From: an uncultured Clostridia bacterium
Lineage (GTDB): Bacteria; Bacillota; Clostridia; Oscillospirales; CAG-272
NCBI GenBank assembly: GCA_946407735.1
Contig: CAMJPL010000013.1
Location: 1-64,000, forward strand
Length of the DNA stretch: 64,000 nt
Direction of reading: 5' to 3'
Shown here: piece by piece, positions 19,356-27,941 of the stretch
Position numbering within the stretch: position 1 is the stretch's first letter
Layout of the letters: each line of letters begins with the position of its first letter
The notes under the pieces: generated by a model
What the model was told of the DNA's origin: nothing
The model's input: the letters and a program-made list of their open reading frames with translations, nothing else
Database searches by the model: none
Made by a program: the position numbers and the translations under genes

Positions 19356-20831
19356 ATGACCAATATCCCGCATGTAAAGCTCGGCATAATCGCCGTATCG
19401 AGAGACTGTTTCATAATCAAGCTGTCCGAGACCAGAAGGATGAATATAGTTAATGCTTTCGGAAGCGATATATACGAATGCCCCGTGACTGTCGAAAACG
19501 AGATCGACATGAAAAAGGCTGTCGAAGACGTGAAGGCAAACGGCTGCACCGCCCTTGTCGTTTTCCTCGGCAATTTCGGCCCTGAGACTCCGGAGACCCT
19601 GATAGCGAAATACTTTGACGGTCCGTGCATGTTCGTCGCAGCCGCCGAGGGCGACGGAGATCTCATAGACGGCCGCGGCGACGCCTACTGCGGCATGCTC
19701 AACTGCTCGTATAATCTCGGCATGAGGCATCTCAGCGGATATATCCCGGAATATCCGGTCGGCACCGCTGATGATATCGCGGCTATGATCAGGGATTTCA
19801 TCCCGATAGCCCGCGCCGTTATTGGCGTAAAGAATCTCAAGATAATAACCTTCGGTCCCCGTCCGCAGGATTTCTTCGCCTGCAACGCACCGATAAAGGG
19901 GCTGTACGAACTCGGCGTCGAGGTAGAGGAAAACAGCGAGCTCGATCTGCGCGTAAGCTACCGTGAGCACGCCGGAGACGCGCGTATCGGCGATGTCTGC
20001 AAGGACATGGCGGATGAGCTCGGAGTTACCGGGAACAATTACCCCGATCTGCTCCCGAAGATGGCGCAGTTCGAGCTGACGCTCCTCGACTGGGCCGAAA
20101 AGCATAAGGGAGCCCGCGAGTATGTGGCGTTCGCCGATAAATGCTGGCCGGCTTTCCCGAAAGAATTCGGCTTTGAGCCCTGCTACGTCAACTCTCGTCT
20201 GGCTTCCCGCGGCATCCCGGTCGCGTGCGAGGTCGATATCTACGGTGCTCTTTCAGAGTATATCGGCGCCTGTGTCAGCGGCGACGCCGTTACGCTCCTC
20301 GACATCAACAACTCGGTGCCGAAGAAGATGTGGGAGGAGAAGATAAAGGGAGTTTACGATTATTCTCTCACCGACACCTTCATGGGATTCCACTGCGGCA
20401 ACACTCCGTCATGCAAGATGTGCGCCGACCGCGCGGTGAAATATCAGCTCATCCAGCACCGTCTGCTTGAGCCGGAGGGAAGCGCGCCTGATTTCACGAG
20501 AGGGACTCTCGAAGGCGATATAAACGCTTCCGATATCACCTTCTACCGTCTGCAGTGTGACAGCGAGGGAATCCTCCGCGCGTATATCGCGCAGGGCGAG
20601 GTGCTCCCGGTCGCCACGACCAGCTTCGGCGGGATAGGCGTGTTCGCCATCCCGGAGATGGGACGCTTCTACCGCCATGTCCTGATAGAGAAGCGGTTCC
20701 CGCATCACGGCGCCGTCGCCTTCGGTCACTACGGCAAACCGCTGTTCGAGATATTCAAGTTCCTCGGCGTAAAGGATATTTCCTACAATCACCCGAAGTT
20801 CCTTCCGTACGCGACAGAAAATCCCTTCTGA
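19356..20831 (+). CDS. L-fucose/L-arabinose isomerase-fold protein
   Basis: A 491-residue cytoplasmic protein of the FucI/AraA isomerase fold, which interconverts aldoses and ketoses with a divalent metal. The N-terminal part (NGCTALVVFLGNFGPETPET, then CMFVAAAEGDGD) is typical of the fucose isomerase-like family. Candidate metal ligands are the acidic pair in VACEVDIYGALSEY and the His in GFHCGNTP. It is shorter than true FucI (about 590) and close to AraA and the family annotated as fucose isomerase-like. A Cys-rich segment (HCGNTPSCKMC) is characteristic of that subfamily. It stands alone behind its own promoter with no transport gene beside it, so the sugar substrate cannot be told. Confidence 0.8.
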   Translation: MTNIPHVKLGIIAVSRDCFIIKLSETRRMNIVNAFGSDIYECPVTVENEIDMKKAVEDVKANGCTALVVFLGNFGPETPETLIAKYFDGPCMFVAAAEGDGDLIDGRGDAYCGMLNCSYNLGMRHLSGYIPEYPVGTADDIAAMIRDFIPIARAVIGVKNLKIITFGPRPQDFFACNAPIKGLYELGVEVEENSELDLRVSYREHAGDARIGDVCKDMADELGVTGNNYPDLLPKMAQFELTLLDWAEKHKGAREYVAFADKCWPAFPKEFGFEPCYVNSRLASRGIPVACEVDIYGALSEYIGACVSGDAVTLLDINNSVPKKMWEEKIKGVYDYSLTDTFMGFHCGNTPSCKMCADRAVKYQLIQHRLLEPEGSAPDFTRGTLEGDINASDITFYRLQCDSEGILRAYIAQGEVLPVATTSFGGIGVFAIPEMGRFYRHVLIEKRFPHHGAVAFGHYGKPLFEIFKFLGVKDISYNHPKFLPYATENPF

Positions 20832-20878
20832 TCGGCAAATGCGGTCAGATTCTTAGGTATATCCTCGGAATAGACTGA

Positions 20879-20975
20879 GTAAAAAAACAGAAGACAAATC
20901 GCTCCTTGTTGGCTTATGGTTCGTTTGTTCACTTTCCATTTTACCATACTTTCAGCGATTTGTCTTTTCTTTTAC
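20879..20975. repeat. 97-bp element with 22-25 bp inverted ends
   Basis: The left end (20879-20903) reads GTAAAA...AGACAAATCGCT. The reverse complement of the right end (20954-20975) reads almost the same, with a few bases missing in the A run. A 50-base AT-rich loop without an ORF separates them. It could be a long hairpin terminator for the isomerase-like gene (A run before, T-rich after) or a small MITE-like relic. Confidence 0.6.
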
Positions 20976-21026
20976 TTATCCGTTGTACCTCAGCGACCGG
21001 CTTCCAGAACTATTCTTTTCGCGGGA

Positions 21027-21056
21027 TTGACACAGATTGCCTTAATGTGATATAAT
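21027..21056 (+). promoter_or_regulatory. SigA promoter of TlpA/CD1871A/NapH-like operon
   Basis: Consensus TTGACA at 21027-21032, an 18-base spacer, TATAAT at 21051-21056, 66 bases before the TlpA start. Confidence 0.9.
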
Positions 21057-21121
21057 ATCTATACGGGGATAAATATGATTTTCCGCCGACTTGATCATGT
21101 CATCAAAAGAGGTATCAAAAC

Positions 21122-21694
21122 ATGAAATATAAAGCATTTTTCCTTTCGCTGCTGTCATTTCTGCTGCTCACCGGCTGCGGAGCCGCCGATAACGTGACTC
21201 CGGCGGAGGACACCGCATCCGCCGTTTCATCATCTGATGGCGATCAGAACGAAAAATCCCCGCTCGCTTCGTTTTCGGCGTCTTCTGTTGACGGAGATAC
21301 CTATACCGGTGATATATTCTCAGATTACGATATCACGATGGTCAACGTCTGGGCGACTTGGTGTCCTCCCTGCGCGGCCGAGCTTCCGGATCTTGCGGTC
21401 GTCTATGATCAGAAGCCGGAAAACGTGAATATGATCTCGATCTGTACCGACGCGGGCGAATCGGCCGATGCCGCGGCTCTTGCGAAGCAGATGGTAAGCG
21501 ACGCCGGCGGAGATTTTCTCATCCTCATCCCGGACAGTGTTCTGAACGACGTTCTTCTCGCCGATGTGATGGCAATTCCCACCACCTTCTTTATCGACAA
21601 AAACGGATATACCGTCGGGGAACCGCATGTCGGATCGGACAATTCAGCCGCCTATCTGTCGATGATAGATGACGCCCTCAGCCGCGTGTCATGA
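21122..21694 (+). CDS. TlpA/ResA-like thioredoxin-fold lipoprotein
   Basis: A 190-residue lipoprotein with a thioredoxin fold. The signal peptide ends in lipobox LLTGC, so the mature protein would be lipidated on Cys19 and face outside the membrane. WATWCPPC gives the redox pair Cys81/Cys84, and the cis-Pro region is AIPTTFFID. Such proteins move electrons or reduce or oxidise thiols at the cell surface. The stop overlaps the start of the next small gene (ATGA), and a NapH-like iron-sulfur membrane protein follows. This three-gene order is common in anaerobic Clostridia and suggests a membrane redox relay feeding the TlpA thiols. The exact substrate is unknown. Confidence 0.9.
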   Translation: MKYKAFFLSLLSFLLLTGCGAADNVTPAEDTASAVSSSDGDQNEKSPLASFSASSVDGDTYTGDIFSDYDITMVNVWATWCPPCAAELPDLAVVYDQKPENVNMISICTDAGESADAAALAKQMVSDAGGDFLILIPDSVLNDVLLADVMAIPTTFFIDKNGYTVGEPHVGSDNSAAYLSMIDDALSRVS

Positions 21695-21831
21695 GCAGAA
21701 GACTGATCATAACAGCCGCGCTGCTCGCTGTCTCGGCTGTATTTATCGCCGTCGGCGCCGCTCTGGGAGAGGCTGATGTCGTACTCATGAAGGCGGTAAA
21801 TATCTGCCTTGAGTGTATAGGTATCGGCTGA
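21691..21831 (+). CDS. CD1871A-family CXXC micro-protein (46 aa)
   Basis: A 46-residue membrane micro-protein, MSRRLIITAALLAVSAVFIA at the start and NICLECIGIG at the end. It has one transmembrane helix, and a Cys-x-x-Cys pair at 39/42 near the C terminus. This matches the small CD1871A-type CXXC proteins that sit between a TlpA-like lipoprotein and a NapH-like protein. The start overlaps the TlpA stop (ATGA) and its TGA overlaps the next ATG (TGATG), so the three genes are translationally coupled. It probably passes electrons or disulfides between the Fe-S protein and the lipoprotein (inference). Confidence 0.85.
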   Translation: MSRRLIITAALLAVSAVFIAVGAALGEADVVLMKAVNICLECIGIG

Positions 21832-22730
21832 TGAGGAAGGATAAGACGAAAAAGGCGGGGATCTCCCCAAGACGTTTCGTCCAGCTCGCCTGCGCGGCGC
21901 TGTTCAACGGCTATACAGCGGGATTTGTACGCGGACGCATATTCGGCGGCAAAAGCAAGCTTCTGTGTGTGCCGGTGCTCAACTGCTACTCCTGTCCCGG
22001 AGCGCTGGGATCATGCCCGATCGGATCGCTGCAGGCGGTGCTGAGCGACAGGAATCATTCATTCAGCTTTTACGTCCTCGGATTCCTGATGCTGTTCGGC
22101 ACGCTGTTCGGCAGACTGATATGCGGACTGATGTGCCCGTTCGGGCTGATACAGGATCTTCTGTACAAGATACCTCTGCCGAAGCCCGAGATACCGAAGC
22201 GTCTTGACAGGGTGATGAGATACCTGAAATATCTCGTTCTGATATCCCTTGTCATCATCCTGCCTCAGGTGCTGACAAACGACTACGGCACAGGCGCGCC
22301 GTATTTCTGCAAGTGGATTTGTCCGGCGGGTACGCTTGAGGGCGGTCTGCCGCTTCTTGCGGCGAATCAGCCGCTGAGACAGGCGGCAGGTCAGCTGTTC
22401 GTGCAGAAGGTGCTGATCCTTGCGGCATGCGTTGTTTCGGCTGTCTTCATATACCGGCCTTTCTGCAGATACATATGTCCGCTCGGAGCTGTGTACTCGC
22501 TGTTCAATCGGTTCTCGCTGTATCAGATGTCGCTTGACGGATCGAAGTGCATCGGCTGCGGCAGATGCGAAAAGGTATGCAAAATGAAGGTCGATATAAG
22601 GGAAAACGTATCTTCCGGGGAATGCATACGCTGCGGGGAATGCAGAAACGTCTGCCCGACGGGAGCCATAAAATCCGGATTCGTCGTTTCGCGTCCGGAT
22701 ATATCAAAAGACAAGCGGATCACCAAATGA
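21831..22730 (+). CDS. NapH/RnfB-like 4Fe-4S membrane protein
   Basis: A 299-residue membrane protein of the NapH/MauN type. The start is the ATG at 21831, overlapping the upstream TGA. It has about four to five hydrophobic helices with conserved Cys motifs (CYSCPGALGSCPIG, CGLMCPFG, CKWICPAG, CRYICPLGA). Near the C terminus two ferredoxin-type clusters follow: CIGCGRCEKVC and CIRCGECRNVCP. It should carry electrons between a cytoplasmic donor such as ferredoxin and outside-facing thiol proteins; the coupled TlpA lipoprotein is the likely acceptor. Family membership is clear from the Cys pattern; the direction of electron flow is inferred. Confidence 0.88.
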   Translation: MRKDKTKKAGISPRRFVQLACAALFNGYTAGFVRGRIFGGKSKLLCVPVLNCYSCPGALGSCPIGSLQAVLSDRNHSFSFYVLGFLMLFGTLFGRLICGLMCPFGLIQDLLYKIPLPKPEIPKRLDRVMRYLKYLVLISLVIILPQVLTNDYGTGAPYFCKWICPAGTLEGGLPLLAANQPLRQAAGQLFVQKVLILAACVVSAVFIYRPFCRYICPLGAVYSLFNRFSLYQMSLDGSKCIGCGRCEKVCKMKVDIRENVSSGECIRCGECRNVCPTGAIKSGFVVSRPDISKDKRITK

Positions 22731-22740
22731 TATACGGAAT

Positions 22741-22769
22741 TTGTTGATCTTGGAATAATCTTTTATAAT
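22741..22769 (+). promoter_or_regulatory. SigA-type promoter of alpha/beta hydrolase gene
   Basis: TTGTTG at 22741-22746, 17-base spacer, TATAAT at 22764-22769, 21 bases before the ATG with AAGGGG between. Confidence 0.75.
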
Positions 22770-22790
22770 GAGCTGAAAAGGGGATCGGCT

Positions 22791-23570
22791 ATGACTGAGA
22801 TAAAAATGTGGGATAAAATTCCCGGACCGACGAACGGTACTCAGCCCGCGCTTGAGTACTACGCTCCCGAAAACGGGAAAAAAGACAGCGCTGTTGTCAT
22901 CTTCCCGGGCGGAGGATATGTGAACCTCGCGCCTCACGAAGGGAAGGGTTACGCCGCTTTTCTCGCCGCGGCGGGGTATCACGCCTTCGTCTGCGAATAC
23001 CGGGTAAGTATGAAGCCGCTGTTCCCGTGGCCGCTGCTCGACGCGAGAAGGGCCGTCAGGATAGTCAGAAAAAACGCTGCCGAGTACGGCATCGACCCGC
23101 GTAAGATCGCCGTTATGGGATCGTCGGCCGGAGGACATCTCGCGGCGATGGTATCGAACTATTTCGGGAAGATAGAAGGCGAGGGCGTCGATGAGATCGA
23201 CGAAACGGACTGCCGTCCCGACGCCACGATAAGCTGCTACGGAGTCGTGGCAGAACCGTTTGAGGAATGGATGACAAACTGGCTCACCGAATCGCTGCTC
23301 GGCGGATCGAAGGAATTCTGGGACGCCGCGTCTTCCGACAAAAATGTAACGGATAATACTCCGCCGGCATTCCTGTGGTCGACCTCGGACGATCCGGTGG
23401 TGAATGTCATCCACACATACAGATACGCCGCCGCTCTCAGAGAGCATGGGATCCCGCATGAGGTCCATGTGTTCCCGAAGGGCAATCACGGGCTCGGGCT
23501 TGCCGAAGGCGACCCTTCGGTCGGCCAGTGGGGAAATCTGCTGCTCAACTGGCTCGGCGGGATATTCTGA
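22791..23570 (+). CDS. Alpha/beta-hydrolase, acetyl-esterase-like
   Basis: A 259-residue cytoplasmic alpha/beta hydrolase of the BD-FAE/AXE esterase group. FPGGGY near residue 38 forms the oxyanion loop, GSSAGG near 109 holds the nucleophilic Ser, TSDDPVV carries the likely catalytic Asp and NHGLGL the catalytic His. Relatives remove acetyl or similar acyl groups from plant-derived sugars. There is no signal peptide, so it would act on imported oligosaccharides. It is followed by a frameshifted GH43-like gene 63 bases on, probably co-transcribed, which supports a role in sugar breakdown. The specific substrate is not known. Confidence 0.85.
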   Translation: MTEIKMWDKIPGPTNGTQPALEYYAPENGKKDSAVVIFPGGGYVNLAPHEGKGYAAFLAAAGYHAFVCEYRVSMKPLFPWPLLDARRAVRIVRKNAAEYGIDPRKIAVMGSSAGGHLAAMVSNYFGKIEGEGVDEIDETDCRPDATISCYGVVAEPFEEWMTNWLTESLLGGSKEFWDAASSDKNVTDNTPPAFLWSTSDDPVVNVIHTYRYAAALREHGIPHEVHVFPKGNHGLGLAEGDPSVGQWGNLLLNWLGGIF

Positions 23571-23633
23571 AAAGTTGCCTATACATAAACAGCATGAGCA
23601 TAAAGACGGACGTTATGTGATACAGAGGCAATA

Positions 23634-24535
23634 ATGCGATTTACCAATTCAAGACTCGGAGATTTTGCGAAGGATCCCGCCGTGGCGCGTTTCCACGGCA
23701 GATATTGGCTTTATTATACCGTCATGTACCATGACGTAAGACGATAGGGATCGGTATCGCATCGTCTGACGATATGGAGAACTGGAGCGATCTCGGCGAG
23801 ATGGAGATCACGCAGGAATGCGAAAAAAACGGCGTAGGCGCGCCGGCGGCGATAGTGATCGGCGGCAGGCTCCATCTGTTTTATCAGAGCTACGGCAACG
23901 GCAAAAGAGACGCGATATGTCACGCGGTATCAAATGACGGCGTCAGTTTTGTGAAGGATGAGTCAAATCCTGTCTTCCGTCCGACCGATGACTGGTGCTG
24001 CGGAAGGGCGATAGACGCCGACGTCATCGCCTTCAATGACAGGCTGATGCTTTATTTCGCAACGCGGGACCATGACATGAAAATCCAGAAGCTCGGCTGC
24101 GCGTCGGCTCCGCTCGGATCCGATTACTCAAGAAGCGATTTCAGGCAGGAGGTCATAGGAAGCATCCTCTCCCCGGAGCTCGTATGGGAGCAGGAATGCA
24201 TCGAGGCGCCGGCAGCTGTCGAAATCGGCGGGAGAGTCTATATGTTCTACGGCGGCGCTTATAACTGCCGCCCGCAGCAGATAGGCTGCGCCGTATCATC
24301 CGACGGGATCCATTTCGACAGGATCTCAGGCGAGCCGTTCTATAAAAACGGCGGTCCGGGAAGCTGGAACGCGTCAGAATCGGGCCATCCGTACGCCTTC
24401 AGGGATGACGACGGAAGGGTATATCTTTTCTTCCAGGGAAGTCCGAATAACGGAAAGAACTGGTATCTTTCAAGGATGGAGATAGATTTCGGAGAAGACG
24501 GGAAACCGTATATAGTCAGGGTCTGTGACGAATGA
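23634..24535 (+). pseudogene. GH43-like five-bladed propeller protein, frameshifted
   Basis: The true start is the ATG at 23634 (MRFTNSRLGDFAKDPAVARF, with CAGAGG upstream). The frame stops at a TAG near 23745 after YHDVRR. The other frame continues directly as IGIGIASSDDMENWSDLG and stays open to 24535 (longest intact piece from the ATG at 23774). The joined product of about 300 residues has the repeated blades of GH43/GH32-type glycosidases (DPAVARFHGRYWLYYT, APAAIVIGGRLHLFYQ, APAAVEIGGRVYMFYGG). A single missing base around 23740-23746 would explain the break. No slippery heptamer typical of programmed frameshifting is visible. If truly broken, the 254-residue remnant lacks the first blade and its catalytic Asp. 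Confidence 0.75.
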
Positions 24536-24549
24536 TCCGGACAAAATGA

Positions 24550-24593
24550 CGGATACCTCCCAATGCCGGGAGGTATCCGCTTTATCTTTTTTT
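24550..24593. terminator. Terminator after GH43-like gene
   Basis: A 12-bp stem (24550-24561 with 24568-24579) is followed by a T-rich run to 24593. It separates converging genes. Confidence 0.9.
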
Positions 24594-24630
24594 GAAGCTG
24601 TATGAGAATGATCCCGTTGAGACGAAAGCT

Positions 24631-25140
24631 CTACGCCGTATCGGCCGACTTTTTTATGACGATATTCGTAAGATCCTTCATGTCGTATCTGTTCTCTCTG
24701 CCGCTGACCGACAGCCTGATGCAGCCGCCGGCTATTCCGAGACACATGCCCTCGACGGTTTCATAACGCCCTCTGTCCGATCCTTCGACGGAAGGGACGA
24801 AGTACGTCAGAGCGACAAGGACGTTGTTTTTCCTCGCCTCTCTGCCGTTTGCCGTCAGGGAGGCCAGATGCCTGAGCTTCATGTCGAGCTCGCGCTCCTC
24901 GTCCTCGCCCGGTATGTGGCGCTCGGCGTATATCGTCTCTCTTGAGGCGATCTCATCACCGAAGCCTCTTAAAGCGTCGAATGATGAGAAGATCTTGGCC
25001 CGCTGACTCAGCTTCATGGCGGGATGCCTGTGATAGAACGGGTCGTTTTTGCCGTGCCGCGGTCTGCCGGCGATATATATGTCCCTGTATCTGAATCCGG
25101 ACGGCATCGGCATATAGCCCAGTATCGGAATAGCGTTCAT
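24631..25140 (-). CDS. Small protein of the Y-polymerase operon (YolD-like position)
   Basis: A 169-residue cytoplasmic protein 29 bases downstream of the Y-family polymerase gene. No catalytic motif is recognised. The C-terminal half (GMCLGIAGGCIRLSV then YDMKDLTNIVI) faintly resembles the last strands of YolD-like proteins, which accompany UvrX/UmuC-type polymerases in Gram-positive bacteria. The N-terminal part contains AKIFSSFDALRGF. Gene order supports a role beside the polymerase in damage-induced DNA synthesis; the YolD link is tentative. Confidence 0.7.
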   Translation of the reverse strand: MNAIPILGYMPMPSGFRYRDIYIAGRPRHGKNDPFYHRHPAMKLSQRAKIFSSFDALRGFGDEIASRETIYAERHIPGEDEERELDMKLRHLASLTANGREARKNNVLVALTYFVPSVEGSDRGRYETVEGMCLGIAGGCIRLSVSGRENRYDMKDLTNIVIKKSADTA

Positions 25141-25169
25141 GATTGTGTATTTTAGGCTGCCTGATATAT

Positions 25170-26696
25170 CTACGCCTTGTGTCCGCCTATAAGGACGTTT
25201 CGTTCCATGGCGGTGGCGCCGTCAAGCATATTGAATCCTTTTACTATGGAGTTTGCGCCGTATTTCATGCGTACCTCGACCATTGCGGCCTGTATGCCGT
25301 TTTCACGCTCAAGCTCCTCTGAGATGCGGTTTATTTCCTCGATCTTGTCAAAACTCTCCCTGTCGAAATCCGAAAGCAGATTCATCTGGATATCGGAATC
25401 CGAAATGCCGCCGCCTGACGATACGGTGTCGGTGAGCTCGCAGGCCGAGATCCCGAGGCGTCTGAACAGCAGATCCCTGTCCGCCGACTCATCGAACGAC
25501 CGCAGTATCCTCAGGCTCACAGTATGAAAGCTGTTGGTGGGGACGGGAAAGCGGACGGTACCCGAGCAGGGCTTCGGGACAGCGCGTCCCATGTAATCCG
25601 AGACTACGGCGCCGATGTATCCGGGACGGCCGGTCTGGGTCAGGCTCTTCGGGTCATATGCCGTCCACCATGCGTAGGCCGGTGATAGAAGACCTTTGCC
25701 GTACATGTCATAGCACAGATCGTCTATCATCTCGGTGAGCACGATCCTTGTCTCTTTGAATTTGTACGGCCTCGGGAGCACCTGACCTTTCGAGAGGCTG
25801 CTCGAATTCGCGCGGTACGATTTGATATCCGCCATCGTGACCGGCTCGATCCCCCACGCGTGATCGATAAGGATCTCGCCGTTGATGCCGAAGGTCTTGT
25901 AGAACCATTCCTCGTCCTGCTGCGATTTGGCGGCGATATCGCCCATGGTGAACAGAAACGCGCTGTTGAGCCGTCTCGCCGTTCCGGGTCCCACCTGCCA
26001 GAAATCGGTGAGCGGGAAATGATCCCACAAAAGATACTTATAGCTGTCCTCGTTGAGCTCTGCGATCCTGACGCCGTCCTTGTCCGGGGGCTTTTTTTTC
26101 GCCACGATGTCCATGGCCACCTTGGCGAGATAAAGGTTCGTGCCGATGCCCACCGTAGCGGTGATGCCTGTTGTGCTCAGCACGTCCCGGATTATTGTCA
26201 TAGCCATGATATGAGCCGGATGAAGCCCGCATTTTTCCGCCTCATCGGCGAAGAAATGAAGATATCCGGTGGCGTCGATAAAAGATTCGTCGACAGAATA
26301 GATATGAACGTCCTCGGGAGCGCAGTATTTCAGAATCACGCCGTATATATCGGCCGAGACCCTTTCGTATTCGGCCATGCGGGGAGTCGCCGTTATGTAG
26401 TCTATGCTGGTTTTGTGGGATGTCTCGTACTGTCGGATCTTTTCCTTTGCTTCGAACAGACGCGGCCTTGACGGCACTCCGATAGCCTTCAGAGCCGGCG
26501 AGACGGCAAGCACTATCGTAGAGTCTGATCTGCTTTCATCGGCAACGAGAAGATACGCCTTGAGAGGATCGAGCCCCCTGCTTACGCATTCCACCGAGGC
26601 GTAGAACGATTTCATGTCGATGGCAATATAATCCCGCTCCTGCGAGCGGGATAATGCCTGACGGATTGCCGCCCTGCCGTATGCGGTTTTTGACAT
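25170..26696 (-). CDS. Y-family (UmuC/UvrX-like) DNA polymerase
   Basis: A 508-residue error-prone translesion polymerase. The palm motifs are clear: IDMKSFYASVE at 26-36 gives the first metal-binding Asp and the steric-gate region, and YSVDESFID at 133-141 gives the second Asp-Glu pair. A helix-hairpin segment (WQVGPGTARRLNSAF) and a little-finger region follow. Length is near UmuC/UvrX (about 420) with an extended C terminus. It lies 35 bases after a LexA/UmuD-like repressor gene and before a small partner, the usual layout of a self-regulated mutagenesis operon. Confidence 0.92.
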   Translation of the reverse strand: MSKTAYGRAAIRQALSRSQERDYIAIDMKSFYASVECVSRGLDPLKAYLLVADESRSDSTIVLAVSPALKAIGVPSRPRLFEAKEKIRQYETSHKTSIDYITATPRMAEYERVSADIYGVILKYCAPEDVHIYSVDESFIDATGYLHFFADEAEKCGLHPAHIMAMTIIRDVLSTTGITATVGIGTNLYLAKVAMDIVAKKKPPDKDGVRIAELNEDSYKYLLWDHFPLTDFWQVGPGTARRLNSAFLFTMGDIAAKSQQDEEWFYKTFGINGEILIDHAWGIEPVTMADIKSYRANSSSLSKGQVLPRPYKFKETRIVLTEMIDDLCYDMYGKGLLSPAYAWWTAYDPKSLTQTGRPGYIGAVVSDYMGRAVPKPCSGTVRFPVPTNSFHTVSLRILRSFDESADRDLLFRRLGISACELTDTVSSGGGISDSDIQMNLLSDFDRESFDKIEEINRISEELERENGIQAAMVEVRMKYGANSIVKGFNMLDGATAMERNVLIGGHKA

Positions 26697-26731
26697 TTGC
26701 TTTACCTGACTTGAAATGCCGTTTTAATCTT

Positions 26732-27586
26732 TCATTCGTTTCCGCCGTGCTCTTTCATGAATTCTCTGATCTCGTCGGCGAACAGCTCCTTCAGGATCCC
26801 GATGTCTTCCTTCCCGGCCCTGTCGGACGAATGGACGGAGCCGAGCACCTTTCCGCGTATAACGAGGGTGTTGTCCCCGCTTTTTTCGGGATACGGGATA
26901 TCCGGGTTGACGGAGTAGAGGGTGCGGTCATAATCAAGTCTCTTTATGACCGCGCCGTCGTCTGTATCGACTATGACGTCTTCGCCGGGATATGCCGAAT
27001 CGGCGTCCTCGTAATAAATGTAATCTCCGCTGTGATATACCGGCTCCATACTGTCCCCGCGTACCCTGACGATCCCGTCGGCTCTCGCGTTGACGGTGTT
27101 TTTCCTGAGAAAGGTATATGCCGGGGCCTCGTCAGGGACATAGTTCCCGGCGCCGGCGGCGACCGTTCCGGGTCTGACAAGGAAGATCCCGTATGAATTT
27201 TTCATCTCCTCGTCCTTCGCCCTGCACTCCTCCTCGGACATAACGCCGATCATTTTATCGACGGCTCTGCGGCTGACGGGATTAAGCGTCCGAAGATTCG
27301 CGATCACGCGTCTTTCAAGCTCCGACAGCGAGTCTTCGTCCTCGGTCCCGAACAGCTCGTGATATTTTATCCCGAGCGCCGAGCATATTTCCGGTATAAG
27401 ATCGTAGTCGGGCTTGCTTTTGTCGGATTCCCAGTTTATGACGGTGTTCCTTGTGACGCTCATCATCTCCGCGAACGCGCTTTGAGTGATCCCGGCGCGG
27501 CTGCGGCGCTCCTTCAAAAGCTTCCCGAACATTATTCTCCTGCCGCGGAAGATCTCCTTTTCCGCGTCCCGGATATCTTTATCCAT
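26732..27586 (-). CDS. XRE-HTH/S24 peptidase repressor (LexA/UmuD-like)
   Basis: A 284-residue DNA-binding repressor with a self-cleavage domain. An XRE helix-turn-helix lies at about 18-80 (GITQSAFAEMMSVTRNTVIN). An Ala-Gly cleavage candidate is at 144-147 (VAAGAG). The S24 serine-lysine dyad is Ser179 (RGDSMEP) and Lys215 (GAVIKRL). DNA damage with RecA filaments would trigger cleavage and derepress the operon. The start at 27586 was chosen over one 38 codons upstream because AGAGG lies just before it and the upstream residues do not fit an HTH protein. It heads the operon with the Y-family polymerase; a near-palindrome between its -35 and -10 boxes is a likely self-operator. Confidence 0.9.
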   Translation of the reverse strand: MDKDIRDAEKEIFRGRRIMFGKLLKERRSRAGITQSAFAEMMSVTRNTVINWESDKSKPDYDLIPEICSALGIKYHELFGTEDEDSLSELERRVIANLRTLNPVSRRAVDKMIGVMSEEECRAKDEEMKNSYGIFLVRPGTVAAGAGNYVPDEAPAYTFLRKNTVNARADGIVRVRGDSMEPVYHSGDYIYYEDADSAYPGEDVIVDTDDGAVIKRLDYDRTLYSVNPDIPYPEKSGDNTLVIRGKVLGSVHSSDRAGKEDIGILKELFADEIREFMKEHGGNE

Positions 27587-27688
27587 ATCTTTTTCCTCTG
27601 CCGAGACATATCCGATCATGACGGCCCCGATGCATCCGACGCACGCAGATGTATCGGCTGTCCGTATGTATATTTGGAATCCGGATAT

Positions 27689-27718
27689 ATTATAGCACAT
27701 CTATGCTTAACTTGTCAA
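27689..27718 (-). promoter_or_regulatory. Promoter and candidate operator of repressor/polymerase operon
   Basis: On the minus strand TTGACA (27713-27718), an 18-base spacer and TATAAT (27689-27694). The spacer contains AGCATAGATGTGCT (27694-27707), a near-palindrome with AGCA/TGCT ends, well placed for repression by the product of the first gene. Confidence 0.8.
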
Positions 27719-27941
27719 TATGTAAATGCAAAAAATATTACAACATGCAGGCTGTATCATATCCTTATATGCGCCGCGGCAGAGCGAAAAGATAATAAAT
27801 CCATCGCAAAATCGTTGCCGGATTCCGGTTGACATATTCCTGACGGCATGGTATAATTGTATATGACGCGATATTATTGAAGCGCTGTCCGCGACGCGCT
27901 TTCATGGTGCGGCGCGGCTGAAATGCAAAGGAGAAACAGGG
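27719..27941. other. Divergent region between repressor and aldo/keto reductase
   Basis: Gene-free between two promoters reading outwards; together with the leader up to 27587 it makes a 355-base gap. Apart from the two promoters nothing else is recognised. A weak AT-rich stretch lies at 27720-27750. Confidence 0.6.
27829..27857 (+). promoter_or_regulatory. SigA promoter of Fe-S aldo/keto reductase
   Basis: Consensus TTGACA at 27829-27834, 17-base spacer, TATAAT at 27852-27857; leader of about 78 bases to the ATG, with AAAGGAGA before it. Confidence 0.9.
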
